DNA of 64,000 bases from Sphingomonas crusticola (GCF_003391115.1 NZ_QTJP01000001.1:3184501-3248500); one strand, 5' to 3'; counted from the first letter of the stretch, positions 43,131 through 53,180 are shown. Notes: a model not told the origin generated them from the sequence alone. Program-made: numbers and translations.

Positions 43131-44620
43131 CCAACATCCTGCTCATCGCCGCGCGCGAATTCCGGCAGATCGCCGCGGCACGCAGCTTCTGGATCACGTT
43201 GCTGATCATTCCATTCGCGCTCGCGATTGGACCGATCGCATCGCACTTCATGCAGAAGTCGCAGACCGAGACCGTGATGCTGATCGATCCGGCCGGCAAG
43301 GCGCCCGCGGTCCGTCAACGGATCGAGCTGGAGGAGCAGCGCCGCGTGTTGAACGCCTTGGCACGCTATGCGGAGCGCAACGGTCTCGACCGCGCGCAGC
43401 CGGGGGCGCCGTGGGCGCGGCATGATCATTTTTATAGCGATGCCGAAGTCATGTCGTTCGTCCAGCAAGGTGGGGCGGCGCATGCTCAAGCGGTGATGCG
43501 CCGCGCGGCCCAGCCGGAGACGCCGGCGTTCGACGCGCCGGAGCCGCTGTACCGGCTGGTGCCGACACCCGCCGCCATTGCGACGAGCACGCCCGAGAGG
43601 CTGGCGCGCGCCATGACCGCTCTGGTCAACCCTCCCAGGAAGGAAGAGGGCAAGGACAAGCTGGACTATGCGGTCTACGTGCCTGCGAACTTCGGGACGC
43701 CGGGCGCGGCCGTCCAGGTCTGGTCCGACGGCCCGGTCTCCGGCGGTCTGATGGGCGCGCTGCAGGACGAATTGACGCGTACGCTGCGCGTGCACTTCCT
43801 GGAGGGCCAGGGGGTGAGCCCGGCGATGGCATCCGCCGCGGGCCAGATCGCGCCGCTGATCGCGGTCAACAAGCCGCCGCCCGGACATGGGCAGGAGCAG
43901 GTGGTCATCCGCTCGATCCTGCCACTGCTCACCTCCTACATTCTGCTGATGTCGTTGATGCTGTCGGGATCGTGGATGCTGCAGGGCACGGTCGAGGAAC
44001 GATCCAACAAGCTGATCGAGACGGTGCTGGCGTGCGTCAGCCCGAACGAGCTGATGTACGGAAAGCTGGTCGGCACCGTCGCCGTCGGGCTCACGATGGT
44101 GGCCTTTTGGGTGATGTGCGCGATCGGGGCGGCCTTCGCGACCCAGGGAATGATTGCGGAATTTCTCCGCCCGGCCCTTGCCCCCTTGTCCTCGCCCGGC
44201 GTGGCGCTGGCGATGACCTATTACTTCGTGGCCGGCTACCTCATGATCTCGATGATCTTCCTGGCGATCGGCGCGATGAGCGACAGCTTCCGGGATGCCC
44301 AGGCCTATCTCAGCCCGGTGCTGCTGGTGATCGCCATGCCGTTTGCGATCATCGCCCAGGCGATCCTGCGCGACCCGTCCAGCCTGGCGGTGCGGATCAT
44401 GAGCTGGATCCCGATCTACACCCCGTTCACCATGCTCGCCCGGATGGGGGCGGGCGTGCCGTTATGGGAGCTGATCGGCTGCGGCGTCATGCTGGCGCTG
44501 TTCGTGGCGCTTGAGGTGGTACTGCTCGGCCGCGTGTTCCGCGCCAGCCTACTGAGCGCCGGCTCCAAGCCGGGGCTGGCCCGAATCGCGCGGCTGATGA
44601 CCGGCCGGGACGCCGAGTGA
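43127..44620 (+). CDS. natB: ABC exporter permease (NatB-like)
   Basis: A 497-residue ABC-2 type permease with one N-terminal helix (REFRQIAAARSFWITLLIIP), a long extracytoplasmic domain (about 45-270), and five or so C-terminal helices (PLLTSYILLMSLMLSGSWML onward). The segment EERSNKLIETVLACVSPNELM is the hallmark of the NatB/YhaP family. It overlaps natA by four bases and is co-transcribed with it. I chose the start at 43127 because the longer open frame from 42977 runs inside natA. Confidence 0.9.
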   Translation: MTNILLIAAREFRQIAAARSFWITLLIIPFALAIGPIASHFMQKSQTETVMLIDPAGKAPAVRQRIELEEQRRVLNALARYAERNGLDRAQPGAPWARHDHFYSDAEVMSFVQQGGAAHAQAVMRRAAQPETPAFDAPEPLYRLVPTPAAIATSTPERLARAMTALVNPPRKEEGKDKLDYAVYVPANFGTPGAAVQVWSDGPVSGGLMGALQDELTRTLRVHFLEGQGVSPAMASAAGQIAPLIAVNKPPPGHGQEQVVIRSILPLLTSYILLMSLMLSGSWMLQGTVEERSNKLIETVLACVSPNELMYGKLVGTVAVGLTMVAFWVMCAIGAAFATQGMIAEFLRPALAPLSSPGVALAMTYYFVAGYLMISMIFLAIGAMSDSFRDAQAYLSPVLLVIAMPFAIIAQAILRDPSSLAVRIMSWIPIYTPFTMLARMGAGVPLWELIGCGVMLALFVALEVVLLGRVFRASLLSAGSKPGLARIARLMTGRDAE

Positions 44621-44701
44621 GACTTGGCTTGACCGCGCGGTAGCGCAACCATAGCCTCCGTTCCGCATCGAGGCACAAGCTTCGAGCGAGGGGGAATAAG
44701 G

Positions 44702-45301
44702 ATGGCTGAAGAAACCGTGACGATCGTTCCCGTGGCTAATCCGGCCGCGCTGGGGCTGGTGGCATTTGGCATGACCACCGTGTTGTTAAGCCTGATCAAT
44801 GCCGGCGTGTTGCCCGCAGGGGGAGAGCCGGTCGTCATTCCGCTCGCCTTGGCCTTTGGCGGCTTGATGCAGATATTCGCAGGCGTGTTTGAGGTACGGT
44901 TGGGTAACACCTTCGGAATGACCGCCTTCCTGAGCTACGGCGCCTTCTGGTGGTGGTTCGCATTCCTTCTGCTGTTCGGCCACAATGGTTGGATCGATCT
45001 GTCCGCGGTTGGGCCTACGGTGGGCGTAGCGTTGCTGCTGTGGGGCGTGCTGACGCTTTACCTGTGGGTGAGCACCTTCCGTCTTTCCAAGGTGATCTTC
45101 CTGATCTTCCTGACGCTATGGGTCACGTTCGGCCTGCTTGGCCTCGGCGCGATCCAGGGCAATCATGGGCTGACGCAGGCAGGCGGCTGGCTTGGCCTCG
45201 TGTGCGGAACGCTGGCCTTGTACGGAAGCTTCGGCATCGTCACCAATGCGACCTTCGGGCGCAACGTGGTGCCGCTGGGGGCCACGCCCTTTCTGTCATA
45301 G
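44702..45301 (+). CDS. satP: Acetate/succinate transporter of the GPR1/FUN34/YaaH family (SatP)
   Basis: A 199-residue membrane protein with six helices. The signature NPAALGLVAFGMTTV near residue 12 corresponds to the family's NPAPLGL motif; GLMQIFAGVFEVRLGNTFGMTA is also characteristic. SatP transports acetate and succinate with protons. It is preceded by GAGGGGGAATAAGG and followed by a strong hairpin. It could recover acetate, for example that released by NagA or by the nearby esterases, but that link is inference. Confidence 0.88.
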   Translation: MAEETVTIVPVANPAALGLVAFGMTTVLLSLINAGVLPAGGEPVVIPLALAFGGLMQIFAGVFEVRLGNTFGMTAFLSYGAFWWWFAFLLLFGHNGWIDLSAVGPTVGVALLLWGVLTLYLWVSTFRLSKVIFLIFLTLWVTFGLLGLGAIQGNHGLTQAGGWLGLVCGTLALYGSFGIVTNATFGRNVVPLGATPFLS

Positions 45302-45309
45302 TCGTAGCC

Positions 45310-45338
45310 GCGACGGGCAGGATTCTCCTGCCCGTCGC
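45310..45338. terminator. Perfect 13-base hairpin after satP
   Basis: GCGACGGGCAGGA, loop TTC, TCCTGCCCGTCGC: a perfect stem starting nine bases after the satP stop and ending 92 bases before the M3 peptidase start. The following bases are not a clear T-run. Probable terminator or 3'-end hairpin. Confidence 0.55.
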
Positions 45339-45430
45339 CAGGCTCGTCGTCCCTTGATTATCTCGGAGAGCCGTTCCACGCTGCCTTCATCCGGCGTGTG
45401 CCGAACATTCTCCGAAGGATTTCCTCAAAT

Positions 45431-47554
45431 ATGAAAGCGATGACGTGGCTCTGGAGCTCGACGATGTCGGCCTGCCTGATTGCTTCTGTGGCTAACGGGG
45501 CTGCACCCGCCGCCAATCCCTTTGCTCAGCCGAGCACGCTTCCATTCCAGGCGCCGCGGTTCGATCTGATCACCGACAAGGATTATCAGCCTGCGCTCGA
45601 GGCGGGCATGGTTGAGCAGGCGGCAGAGATCGCCCGCATCGCCAACAACCCTGCCGCGCCGACATTCGACAACACGATCGTCGCGATCGAACGGTCGGGC
45701 CGGATGCTCGATCGGGCGACCAGCGCCTTCTTCGGCGTGGTGCAAGCCAATACGAACCCGACGCTCGACAAGGTGCAGGAGATCGAATCTCCCAAGCTGA
45801 GCCAGCATTCAGACTCGATCTATCTCAACCCAAAGCTGTTTGCCCGCGTCCAGGCGATCTACGCCAAGCGCGACAGCCTCAGGCTGACGCCCGAACAGCG
45901 GCAGCTGGTCGAAGTCTATCATGCGGGCTTCATCCGCGCAGGCGCGCAATTGTCGGGTGCCGACCAGACCAAGCTGCGCGCGCTTAATACGCAGCTGACG
46001 ACGCTGGAGACCGCGTTTCAGCAGAAGCTGCTGGCAGCTGCCAAGGCAGGTGCGCTGGTGGTGGACGACAAGGCCAAGCTGGCAGGCTTGGACGAAGGCG
46101 CGATCGCCGCTGCCGCCAAGGATGCGACAGAGCGCAAGCTGGCCGGCAAATATGTCCTGCCGCTCCAGAACACGACGCAGCAGCCCGCGCTGCAGAGCCT
46201 GGCGGATCGCGAGACACGGGAGGCGCTGTTCAAGCAAAGCTGGACCCGCGCCGAGAAGGGCGACGCCAACGATACGCGCGCGACCATTCGCGAGATAGCC
46301 TATCTGCGCGCCCAGAAGGCGGCATTGCTCGGCTTCCCGACCTGGGCCGATTATGTGCTGCAGGACCAGATGGCCAAGACGCCGCAAGCGGCCAAGGCGT
46401 TCATGACGCAATTGGTGCCCGCGCTTGCGGCGGAGCAGAAAGCGGAGGTAGCGGAACTACAATCCACGATCGCAGCGGGCGGCGAGAATTTCACGCTCAA
46501 GCCGTGGGATTGGGACCGTTATTCCGAGCGAGTCCGCAAGGCCAAGTACGACCTCGATGAGAATGAGGTGAAGCCCTATCTTGAGCTGCATACGGTACTT
46601 GAGAAGGGGGTCTTCTTCGCCGCCAACCAGCTTTACGGCCTGACTTTCAAACGCCGCACCGACATTCCGGTCTATCAGCCCGACGTGATGGTCTACACCG
46701 TCTACGACAAAGACGGTTCCGAAATGGGGCTGATGTATTTCGACTATTTCAAGCGCGACAACAAATCCGGCGGCGCGTGGATGTCGAATTTCGTCGGGCA
46801 GTCTTATCTGCTGAAAACCAAACCGGTTGTCTATAACGTCGCCAATTTCACCAAACCGGCTGCCGGTCAGCCGGCGCTCATCAGCTTCGATGACGCGACC
46901 ACCATGTTCCACGAGTTCGGCCATGCGCTGCACGGCCTGTTCGCCAGCCAGACCTATCCGACCTTGTCGGGCACCAACACGGCGCGCGACTGGGTCGAGT
47001 TCCCCTCCCAGTTCAACGAACATTGGGCGCTCGACCCCAAGGTACTGGCCAATTACGCCAAGGATTATCGCACCGGTGCCGCGATGCCGCAGGCGCTGGT
47101 CGACAAGATCAAGAAGGCCGCCAAGTTCAACCAGGGCTATGCATTGGGCGAAGTCGTGGAAGCCGCCACGCTCGACATGGATTGGCACAGCCTGCCGGCC
47201 AGCGCGTCGCGCCAGGACGTCGATGCCTTCGAGAAGAAGGCGCTCGATACGATGGGGCTGGATACGGCGAACGTGCCGCCGCGCTACCGCTCGAGCTACT
47301 TCCTGCACATCTGGTCGAACGGCTATTCGGCGGGCTATTACGCCTATCTCTGGACGCAGATGCTGGAACACGCATCCTACCACTGGTTCATGGACCATGG
47401 CGGGTTGACCCGCGAGAACGGCCAGCGCTTCCGCGATCTTATCCTGTCGCGCGGCCATACCCAGGATTATGGCACGATGTTCCGGGCCTTCTACGGCAAG
47501 GATCCGGATATCGGCCCGATGCTGGAAGAACATGGGCTGCCGACGGGCAAGTAA
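45431..47554 (+). CDS. dcp: M3 family metallopeptidase (peptidyl-dipeptidase Dcp-like), exported
   Basis: A 707-residue thermolysin-fold zinc peptidase. The start at 45431 yields a signal peptide (MKAMTWLWSSTMSACLIASV, ending VANGA). The zinc motif HEFGHALHG begins at about His494, with the third ligand in the downstream glutamate of DWVEFPSQFNEHW. A conserved C-terminal YRSSYFLHIWSNGYSAGYYAY shapes the substrate pocket. Dcp enzymes remove C-terminal dipeptides from oligopeptides; here in the periplasm. Hairpins flank it on both sides, suggesting a single-gene unit. Confidence 0.93.
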   Translation: MKAMTWLWSSTMSACLIASVANGAAPAANPFAQPSTLPFQAPRFDLITDKDYQPALEAGMVEQAAEIARIANNPAAPTFDNTIVAIERSGRMLDRATSAFFGVVQANTNPTLDKVQEIESPKLSQHSDSIYLNPKLFARVQAIYAKRDSLRLTPEQRQLVEVYHAGFIRAGAQLSGADQTKLRALNTQLTTLETAFQQKLLAAAKAGALVVDDKAKLAGLDEGAIAAAAKDATERKLAGKYVLPLQNTTQQPALQSLADRETREALFKQSWTRAEKGDANDTRATIREIAYLRAQKAALLGFPTWADYVLQDQMAKTPQAAKAFMTQLVPALAAEQKAEVAELQSTIAAGGENFTLKPWDWDRYSERVRKAKYDLDENEVKPYLELHTVLEKGVFFAANQLYGLTFKRRTDIPVYQPDVMVYTVYDKDGSEMGLMYFDYFKRDNKSGGAWMSNFVGQSYLLKTKPVVYNVANFTKPAAGQPALISFDDATTMFHEFGHALHGLFASQTYPTLSGTNTARDWVEFPSQFNEHWALDPKVLANYAKDYRTGAAMPQALVDKIKKAAKFNQGYALGEVVEAATLDMDWHSLPASASRQDVDAFEKKALDTMGLDTANVPPRYRSSYFLHIWSNGYSAGYYAYLWTQMLEHASYHWFMDHGGLTRENGQRFRDLILSRGHTQDYGTMFRAFYGKDPDIGPMLEEHGLPTGK

Positions 47555-47563
47555 GTGATGGAT

Positions 47564-47589
47564 GGCAGGCGAGTCCGAACTCGCCTGCC
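47564..47589. terminator. Perfect 11-base hairpin after the M3 peptidase gene
   Basis: GGCAGGCGAGT, loop CCGA, ACTCGCCTGCC, beginning ten bases after the stop at 47554 and 43 bases before the carboxylesterase start. No T-tract. Position fits a terminator or attenuating hairpin. Confidence 0.5.
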
Positions 47590-47631
47590 CGATAACGATG
47601 CCGGGAAAGCCGGTGCGCCGAGGAGAGGACG

Positions 47632-49206
47632 ATGCGACGGGCCGGAATAGCGGCTGCGGCTTTGGCCGTGGCGATGTCACCATCAAAGGCGGCGCCCGGC
47701 GGGGCCGTCGTGAAAGTCGATAGTGGCCTGATCGAGGGGATTCCCGCGCCGACCGGATCTTCGGTGCAGATGTTCCGCGGCATTCCCTTCGCACGTCCGC
47801 CGATAGGCGATCTGAGGTGGCGCGAACCGCAGCCGGTGCGATCGTGGGATGGCATCCGCCCCGCCGACCAGTTCGGGCCGCGCTGCATGCAGAAGCATAT
47901 GTGGGACGACATGTTCTTCCGCTCGCCGTCGGCCAGTGAAGATTGCCTGTATCTCAACGTCTGGACGCCGGCGGAACTGCGCGCAGCTTCCTCGGCAAAG
48001 TTGCCGGTGCTGGTCTACATCTATGGCGGCGGGTTCATCGCCGGCGACGCGTCCGAGCCGCGCTATGACGGTGCGGCGATGGCGTCGCACGGCATGGTTG
48101 TGGTCACGCTCAACTATCGGCTCGGTATCTTCGGCTTCTTCGCCCATCCCCAGCTCTCGGGCGAGTCTGGCCACCACGCCTCCGGCAATTATGGTTTGCT
48201 CGACCAGGCCGCGGCGCTGGCTTGGGTCCGGCGTAACATTGCGCAGTTCGGCGGCGATCCCAAACGGATCACAATCGGCGGCGAATCCGCAGGCTCAATG
48301 TCAGTCAGTGCGTTGATGGTCTCGCCACTCAGCCGCAAGAATATCGCAGGCGCGATTGGCGAAAGCGGTTCGGTCATGATGTCGGCGAAGACGCCAACTC
48401 TCGCCGAAGGGGAAGCAGCGGGGATGAGCTATGCGGAGTCGCTGCAAGTGCCGACACTGGCTCAGCTACGCGCCATTCCCGCGGACAAATTGCTGGAGGT
48501 GCAGAGCTACGGCGGGGCGCGGTTCGGGCCGCTCGTAGACGGCTATTTCCTGCCTGAGCCGGCTGCCGTGACGTATGCGAGCGGGAAAGCGGCGAAGATA
48601 CCGTTGTTGGTGGGATCCAATTCTCAGGAAGGTGCCGCCGATGCTATACTCAACAATGCGGCGCCAACGGTCGCCAATTACCGTGCTTCTCTGGCGCGCT
48701 TGTATGGCGACAAGGCCGATGCCGTGTTCGCGCTCTATCCGGCGGCGAGCGACGGGGATGTGGTGCGCGTCGCGACTGATCTGTCCAGCGATCGCTTTCT
48801 AGGCGCCGCGACCTGGCGCTGGTTCGATGCCCATCGCCGCTCGGGTGCCCCCACTTTCTATTATTACTACCAGCATGTGCGCCCGACCGCCTATAGCGCG
48901 ACCGGGCCGGCTCCCTACGGCGCGGTCCACAGTGCCGAAATCGAATATGCGCTCGGAAATCTGGACGCCAATCCGGCTTATGCGTGGACGGACGGGGATC
49001 GACGGGTGTCGGCGACGATGAACGGCTATTTCGTCAACTTCGTCAAAACCGGCGATCCCAACGGAGCTGGATTGCCCTTGTGGGCGCGGGCCTCGACGGA
49101 CGACAAGGCTATCCAGCGGCAGACGATCGACGTGGAAAGCCGGCGTGCGCTGTTCAATGATCAGGCGCGTTACGTCGCGATGGACGCCCTGGAGCCGCCG
49201 CGCTGA
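47632..49206 (+). CDS. Type B carboxylesterase, exported
   Basis: A 524-residue alpha/beta hydrolase of the carboxylesterase type B family. The signal peptide is residues 1-20 or so (ending SKAA). Visible are the oxyanion-hole YIYGGGFIAGDA, the nucleophile elbow GGESAGSMSV with Ser219, SEDCLYLNVW, and the histidine near YGAVHSAEIEY. It hydrolyses ester bonds in the periplasm; deacetylation or deacylation of glycans is possible given its place ahead of a GH3 gene (86 bases), but that is inference. A second paralogue lies at 61804-63273. Confidence 0.9.
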   Translation: MRRAGIAAAALAVAMSPSKAAPGGAVVKVDSGLIEGIPAPTGSSVQMFRGIPFARPPIGDLRWREPQPVRSWDGIRPADQFGPRCMQKHMWDDMFFRSPSASEDCLYLNVWTPAELRAASSAKLPVLVYIYGGGFIAGDASEPRYDGAAMASHGMVVVTLNYRLGIFGFFAHPQLSGESGHHASGNYGLLDQAAALAWVRRNIAQFGGDPKRITIGGESAGSMSVSALMVSPLSRKNIAGAIGESGSVMMSAKTPTLAEGEAAGMSYAESLQVPTLAQLRAIPADKLLEVQSYGGARFGPLVDGYFLPEPAAVTYASGKAAKIPLLVGSNSQEGAADAILNNAAPTVANYRASLARLYGDKADAVFALYPAASDGDVVRVATDLSSDRFLGAATWRWFDAHRRSGAPTFYYYYQHVRPTAYSATGPAPYGAVHSAEIEYALGNLDANPAYAWTDGDRRVSATMNGYFVNFVKTGDPNGAGLPLWARASTDDKAIQRQTIDVESRRALFNDQARYVAMDALEPPR

Positions 49207-49292
49207 TGGCTCTTTCCCCGCCGCGGCCTCTGTCGTAACACAGGGCACGACGCTCCGCTTGATGACGGGGCGCGTCAGCAGAGAGGAAAGCC

Positions 49293-51929
49293 GTGATCAA
49301 TCGCCGCATCGCCGCCCGCTTGGCCGTTTATGGTAGCGCTATCGCTCTCGCCCAGGCTGCCAATGCGCAGCTCTACAAGGATCCCTCGGCGCCACTTCCG
49401 GCGCGCGTCTCCGACCTCGTGGGCCGCATGACGCTGGAGGAAAAAGCGGCGCAGATGCAGAATGCCGCGCCCGCCATTCCCCGGCTCGACGTGCCCGCTT
49501 ACGATTATTGGAATGAGGCGCTGCATGGCATCGCCCGCGCCGGCGAAGCAACGATCTTTCCCCAGGCAATCGGCATGGCGGCGACATGGGACGCGGACCT
49601 GCTCCATGCCGAAGGCCGCGTCGTCGCGGTTGAAGGCCGCGCCAAATATAACCAGGCGCAGCGCGAACGGAATTTCGACCGCTATTACGGGCTGACCTTC
49701 TGGTCTCCGAATATCAATATCTTCCGCGATCCCCGTTGGGGCCGCGGTCAGGAAACGCTCGGCGAAGATCCCTATCTCAGCGGCACGCTGGGAACGCAGT
49801 TCATTCGCGGCGTCCAGGGAGATGACCCCAAATATTTCGAAGCGATCGCAACGCCCAAACATTTCGCCGTCCATTCCGGGCCGGAGCCGCTACGTCACGG
49901 CTTCAACGTCGATGTTGCGCCGCGCGACCTGACCGAAACCTATTTGCCGCAGTTCCGGCGCGCGATCGTCGAAGGCAAAGCTTATTCGCTGATGTGCGCC
50001 TATAATGCCGTCGACGGAAAGGCGGCCTGCGCCAACGGCACTTTGTTGGGCGACATCCTGCGGCGCGACTGGGGCTTCCAGGGCTTCATTACGTCGGATT
50101 GCGGGGCGATCGACGACATCACCACCGGTCATCATAATACCAAGACCAACCCGGAAGGCGCGGCATTGTCGGTGCGGATGGGCACCGATACGGGCTGCGA
50201 CTTCAAGGACGAGATGCTCGATCTGCCCAAAGCGGTGCGGCAGGGCTATCTGAAAGAGGCCGATATGGATGTGGCGCTCAGGCGCCTGTTCACCGCGCGG
50301 ATGCGGCTCGGCATGTTCGATCCGCCGGAGATGGTGCCGTTTTCCCGGATCGGCATCGATCAGAATCACAGTGATGCGCACAAGGCGCTGTCGCTGCGGG
50401 CCGCGCGCGAATCGATCGTCCTGCTCAAGAATGACCGGATGCTGCCGCTCGCCCGCGGCACTAAGATCGCCGTGGTCGGGCCGACCGCGACCTCGCTGAT
50501 CGGGCTGGAAGGCAATTATAATGGCACGCCGACCGAGCCGATCCTGCCGCTGGATGGGGTCGAGGCGGCCTTCGGCAAGGCGAACGTCAGCTATGCCCAG
50601 GGCGCGCCGTTCACCGAGCAGGTCGCGGTGCCGGTGCCCCGCACCGCTTTCCCGAACGGCCTGTCGGCCACCTTCTATAACAGCGCCGACTTCTCGGGCC
50701 CGGTGGTGGCGAAGCGGACAGACAAGGAAATCGATTTCAACTGGGCTTCAATCGACCCGGCGCCAGGTGTCGACCGCAAGACCTTCTCTGTACGGTGGAG
50801 CGGCAAGATCGCGGTACCGGCGCCGGGTGACTATGTGCTCCAATTCGAGACGCGCCGCCGTTGCGATGTCGGCAACGGTACGGAGAATTACACGATCCAT
50901 GTGGAGGGCGCCGAAGACCTCAAGGTAAGCGCCAAGTGCAACGGGCGCGACCAGACTTTCCAGCCGATGACCGTCCATTTCGCCGACACGGCGCCGCGCA
51001 ATTTCATGCTCGAATTCGCGCATGAATCGTCGCGGGCGAGCGACATCAGCTTTGCGTGGAAGCCGCCTTTGGCGGCGCTGCGCGACGAAGCGGTGCGCAA
51101 TGCGCTGGACGCGGATGTCGTCGTCGCCTTCGTCGGTCTCAATGCCTGGCTCGAGGGCGAGGAAATGCCGCTCAAGGTTCCGGGCTTCGATGGCGGCGAC
51201 CGCACCAGCATCGCGTTGCCCGCGGCCCAGCTCGCGCTGCTCGATGCCGTCGCGGCGACCGGCAAGCCGCTCGTCGTCGTGCTGCAAAGCGGATCGGCAA
51301 TCGCGCTAGGTGGCGACGATGCCAAGGCACGCGCCATCCTCCAGGCCTGGTATCCGGGCGAGCAGGGCGGCCAGGCGATCGGCGAGGTGCTCAAGGGCAG
51401 CGTCAACCCGAGCGGACGTCTGCCGGTCACCTTTTACAAATCCACGGCCGAACTGCCGCCGTTCGTCGACTATTCGATGAAGAACCGTACCTATCGCTAC
51501 TTCGGTGGACAGCCCGAATATGCGTTCGGCCACGGCTTGAGCTACACCAGCTTCGCCTATTCGACACCGACCATTGCCGTGGCGCAGCTCGCCGCCGGGA
51601 AGGAGCAGACGGTGAGTGTGCGGGTGCGCAATACCGGCAAGATTGCCGGTGACGAGGTCGCGCAGCTCTACATTTCCACCCCCGGTGTAAAGGGCACGCC
51701 GCTGCGCTCGCTCAAGGGCTATCAGCGCGTTCATCTCAATCCAGGCCAGACGAAGACGCTCAGCTTCCGACTAACGCCGCGCGATCTGGCCTTTGCCGAT
51801 GTGAAGGGCGTTATGCGGATCGTGCCGACGAGCTATAAAATCTGGGTCGGCGGCGGGCAGCCCGGCACGGGTGCGCCGGGCAGCGCGGGTCAATTTACCG
51901 TAGCGGGCAGCCTGGCGCTTCCGCGCTAG
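49293..51929 (+). CDS. GH3 glycosidase with PA14 insert (beta-glucosidase/xylosidase-like), exported
   Basis: An 878-residue family 3 enzyme starting at GTG 49293 (AGAGAGGAAAG upstream). Signal peptide to about residue 24 (QAANA). The barrel has YDYWNEALHGIARAG, WSPNINIFRDPRWGRGQET, KHFAVHSGPE and the nucleophile in ITSDCGAIDDI (about Asp269). Between the two halves of the second domain a PA14-type beta module is inserted (about 440-590, e.g. GDYVLQFETRRRCDVGNG). A fibronectin-III-like end follows. The YWNEALHG/SDCGA signature is shared by many beta-xylosidases and some beta-glucosidases, so substrate is open. Convergent with the alpha-galactosidase gene, 2 bases apart. Confidence 0.92.
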   Translation: MINRRIAARLAVYGSAIALAQAANAQLYKDPSAPLPARVSDLVGRMTLEEKAAQMQNAAPAIPRLDVPAYDYWNEALHGIARAGEATIFPQAIGMAATWDADLLHAEGRVVAVEGRAKYNQAQRERNFDRYYGLTFWSPNINIFRDPRWGRGQETLGEDPYLSGTLGTQFIRGVQGDDPKYFEAIATPKHFAVHSGPEPLRHGFNVDVAPRDLTETYLPQFRRAIVEGKAYSLMCAYNAVDGKAACANGTLLGDILRRDWGFQGFITSDCGAIDDITTGHHNTKTNPEGAALSVRMGTDTGCDFKDEMLDLPKAVRQGYLKEADMDVALRRLFTARMRLGMFDPPEMVPFSRIGIDQNHSDAHKALSLRAARESIVLLKNDRMLPLARGTKIAVVGPTATSLIGLEGNYNGTPTEPILPLDGVEAAFGKANVSYAQGAPFTEQVAVPVPRTAFPNGLSATFYNSADFSGPVVAKRTDKEIDFNWASIDPAPGVDRKTFSVRWSGKIAVPAPGDYVLQFETRRRCDVGNGTENYTIHVEGAEDLKVSAKCNGRDQTFQPMTVHFADTAPRNFMLEFAHESSRASDISFAWKPPLAALRDEAVRNALDADVVVAFVGLNAWLEGEEMPLKVPGFDGGDRTSIALPAAQLALLDAVAATGKPLVVVLQSGSAIALGGDDAKARAILQAWYPGEQGGQAIGEVLKGSVNPSGRLPVTFYKSTAELPPFVDYSMKNRTYRYFGGQPEYAFGHGLSYTSFAYSTPTIAVAQLAAGKEQTVSVRVRNTGKIAGDEVAQLYISTPGVKGTPLRSLKGYQRVHLNPGQTKTLSFRLTPRDLAFADVKGVMRIVPTSYKIWVGGGQPGTGAPGSAGQFTVAGSLALPR

Positions 51930-51931
51930 GA

Positions 51932-53170
51932 TCAGCCGAGGGGCGTCACCAGCAGCATCACCACATCGTGAGGCTGCACGGTGGCGCCTAATCGCCCCGC
52001 TGATGCCGCCAGCGGCCTGTGCGCCCACAGGTCCCGCACTTGTGCTTTAAGTGCGGGTGGATAGCCCAATGCCTCCCATGCGACTTGCGTCGGCGCCGCC
52101 TTGGCCCCGCGGTTGAAGAACAAGACCGCGCGCCGTCCGCCTGATAGCGGCTTAACCCACGCTTCCTGATCGCCATCTTTCCACACACGGCGGCCCTGCA
52201 CGCCAAGCGGATCCTGATCGACGCCAATCACGTCGTGATTGAGCAGGATAGCGCGCGTTTCGGCATCCATGTTGGCGACGTCGTTGCCTGCGATCAGGGG
52301 CGCCGCCATCATCGCCCACAGCGAGAAGTGGCTGCGATATTCGGCATTGCTCATGCCGCCATTGCCGACTTCCAGCATGTCCGGATCGTTCCAATGGCCC
52401 GGCCCGGCAAACGGCCACAGCGGCTCGTTCAGATCGACGATCCGCAGCATGTTGTTGGCCCAGCTGTGCGCCTTGTCCTGCTTGTCGAAACTGTCCCAGA
52501 TGTCCCCGGTCGTGCGCCAAAGGTTGCCGATCTTGGAGGCCCACAGCCACGGCTTGTTCTGGCCCCATTCGCATAACGAGAAGACGATATCGCGACCTGT
52601 CGCGCGCAGGGCGTCCGCCATCAGCGCATAGGCTTCTTCCGCATTGCGCGTGCCTGTCGAGCACCAGTCATATTTCAGATAATCGACACCCCAGCGGGCA
52701 TATTGAATCGCATCCTGATATTCGTGGCCCTGGCTGCCTGGACGGCCTCCACAGGTGAGCTTGCCAGCATCCGAATAGATGCCGAATTTGAGCCCCTTGG
52801 AATGGACATAATCAGCCAGCGCCTTAATCCCCGATGGGAAGCGATCCTTGTCCTGGGTGATGAAGCCATCGGCGTCGCGTGCCCCATGCCAGCAATCGTC
52901 GATCACGACATATTGGTAGCCCGCTTCCTTCATCCCGTTCGAGGCAATCGCGTCGGCGGTCGCCCGGATCGTCTTTTCGGTGACGTTGCACGCGAATTTG
53001 TTCCAGCTGTTCCAGCCCATCGGCGGCGTCTGTGCGAGGCCGTTGGCGGTACGCTTGGGATCGAGCGACGGCGGGAGGTGGTTGGGATCGATTTCCTGCG
53101 CGGGCAGGGCGAGCGGCGCCGCCACGAGCAGCGCCAGCAAAACACGCAGCGCTCCGATCATCTTTTTCAT
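51932..53170 (-). CDS. GH27 alpha-galactosidase, exported
   Basis: A 412-residue retaining alpha-galactosidase. ATG 53170 (MKKMIGALRVLLALLVAAP, signal ending ALPAQ) follows AAGGATC; the open frame extends 180 bases upstream into the halogenase gene and is discarded. Motifs are TPPMGWNSWNKFACNVTE, VIDDCWHGARDADG, YLKYDWCSTG with the nucleophile aspartate, and the acid/base segment GHWNDPDMLEVGNGGM. It removes terminal alpha-galactose from raffinose-type or galactomannan oligosaccharides. It starts 10 bases after the halogenase stop and is the third gene of the series receptor-halogenase-GH27. Confidence 0.95.
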   Translation of the reverse strand: MKKMIGALRVLLALLVAAPLALPAQEIDPNHLPPSLDPKRTANGLAQTPPMGWNSWNKFACNVTEKTIRATADAIASNGMKEAGYQYVVIDDCWHGARDADGFITQDKDRFPSGIKALADYVHSKGLKFGIYSDAGKLTCGGRPGSQGHEYQDAIQYARWGVDYLKYDWCSTGTRNAEEAYALMADALRATGRDIVFSLCEWGQNKPWLWASKIGNLWRTTGDIWDSFDKQDKAHSWANNMLRIVDLNEPLWPFAGPGHWNDPDMLEVGNGGMSNAEYRSHFSLWAMMAAPLIAGNDVANMDAETRAILLNHDVIGVDQDPLGVQGRRVWKDGDQEAWVKPLSGGRRAVLFFNRGAKAAPTQVAWEALGYPPALKAQVRDLWAHRPLAASAGRLGATVQPHDVVMLLVTPLG

Positions 53171-53180
53171 GTCGATCCTT

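Noticed and set aside
44629-44657. Possible promoter TTGACC-17-TAGCCT before satP
   Set aside because: The -10 box is poor and satP may be read from natAB; too weak to list as a feature.
46457-47794. 445-codon open frame on the minus strand
   Set aside because: Antisense to the M3 peptidase and carboxylesterase genes; no domain.
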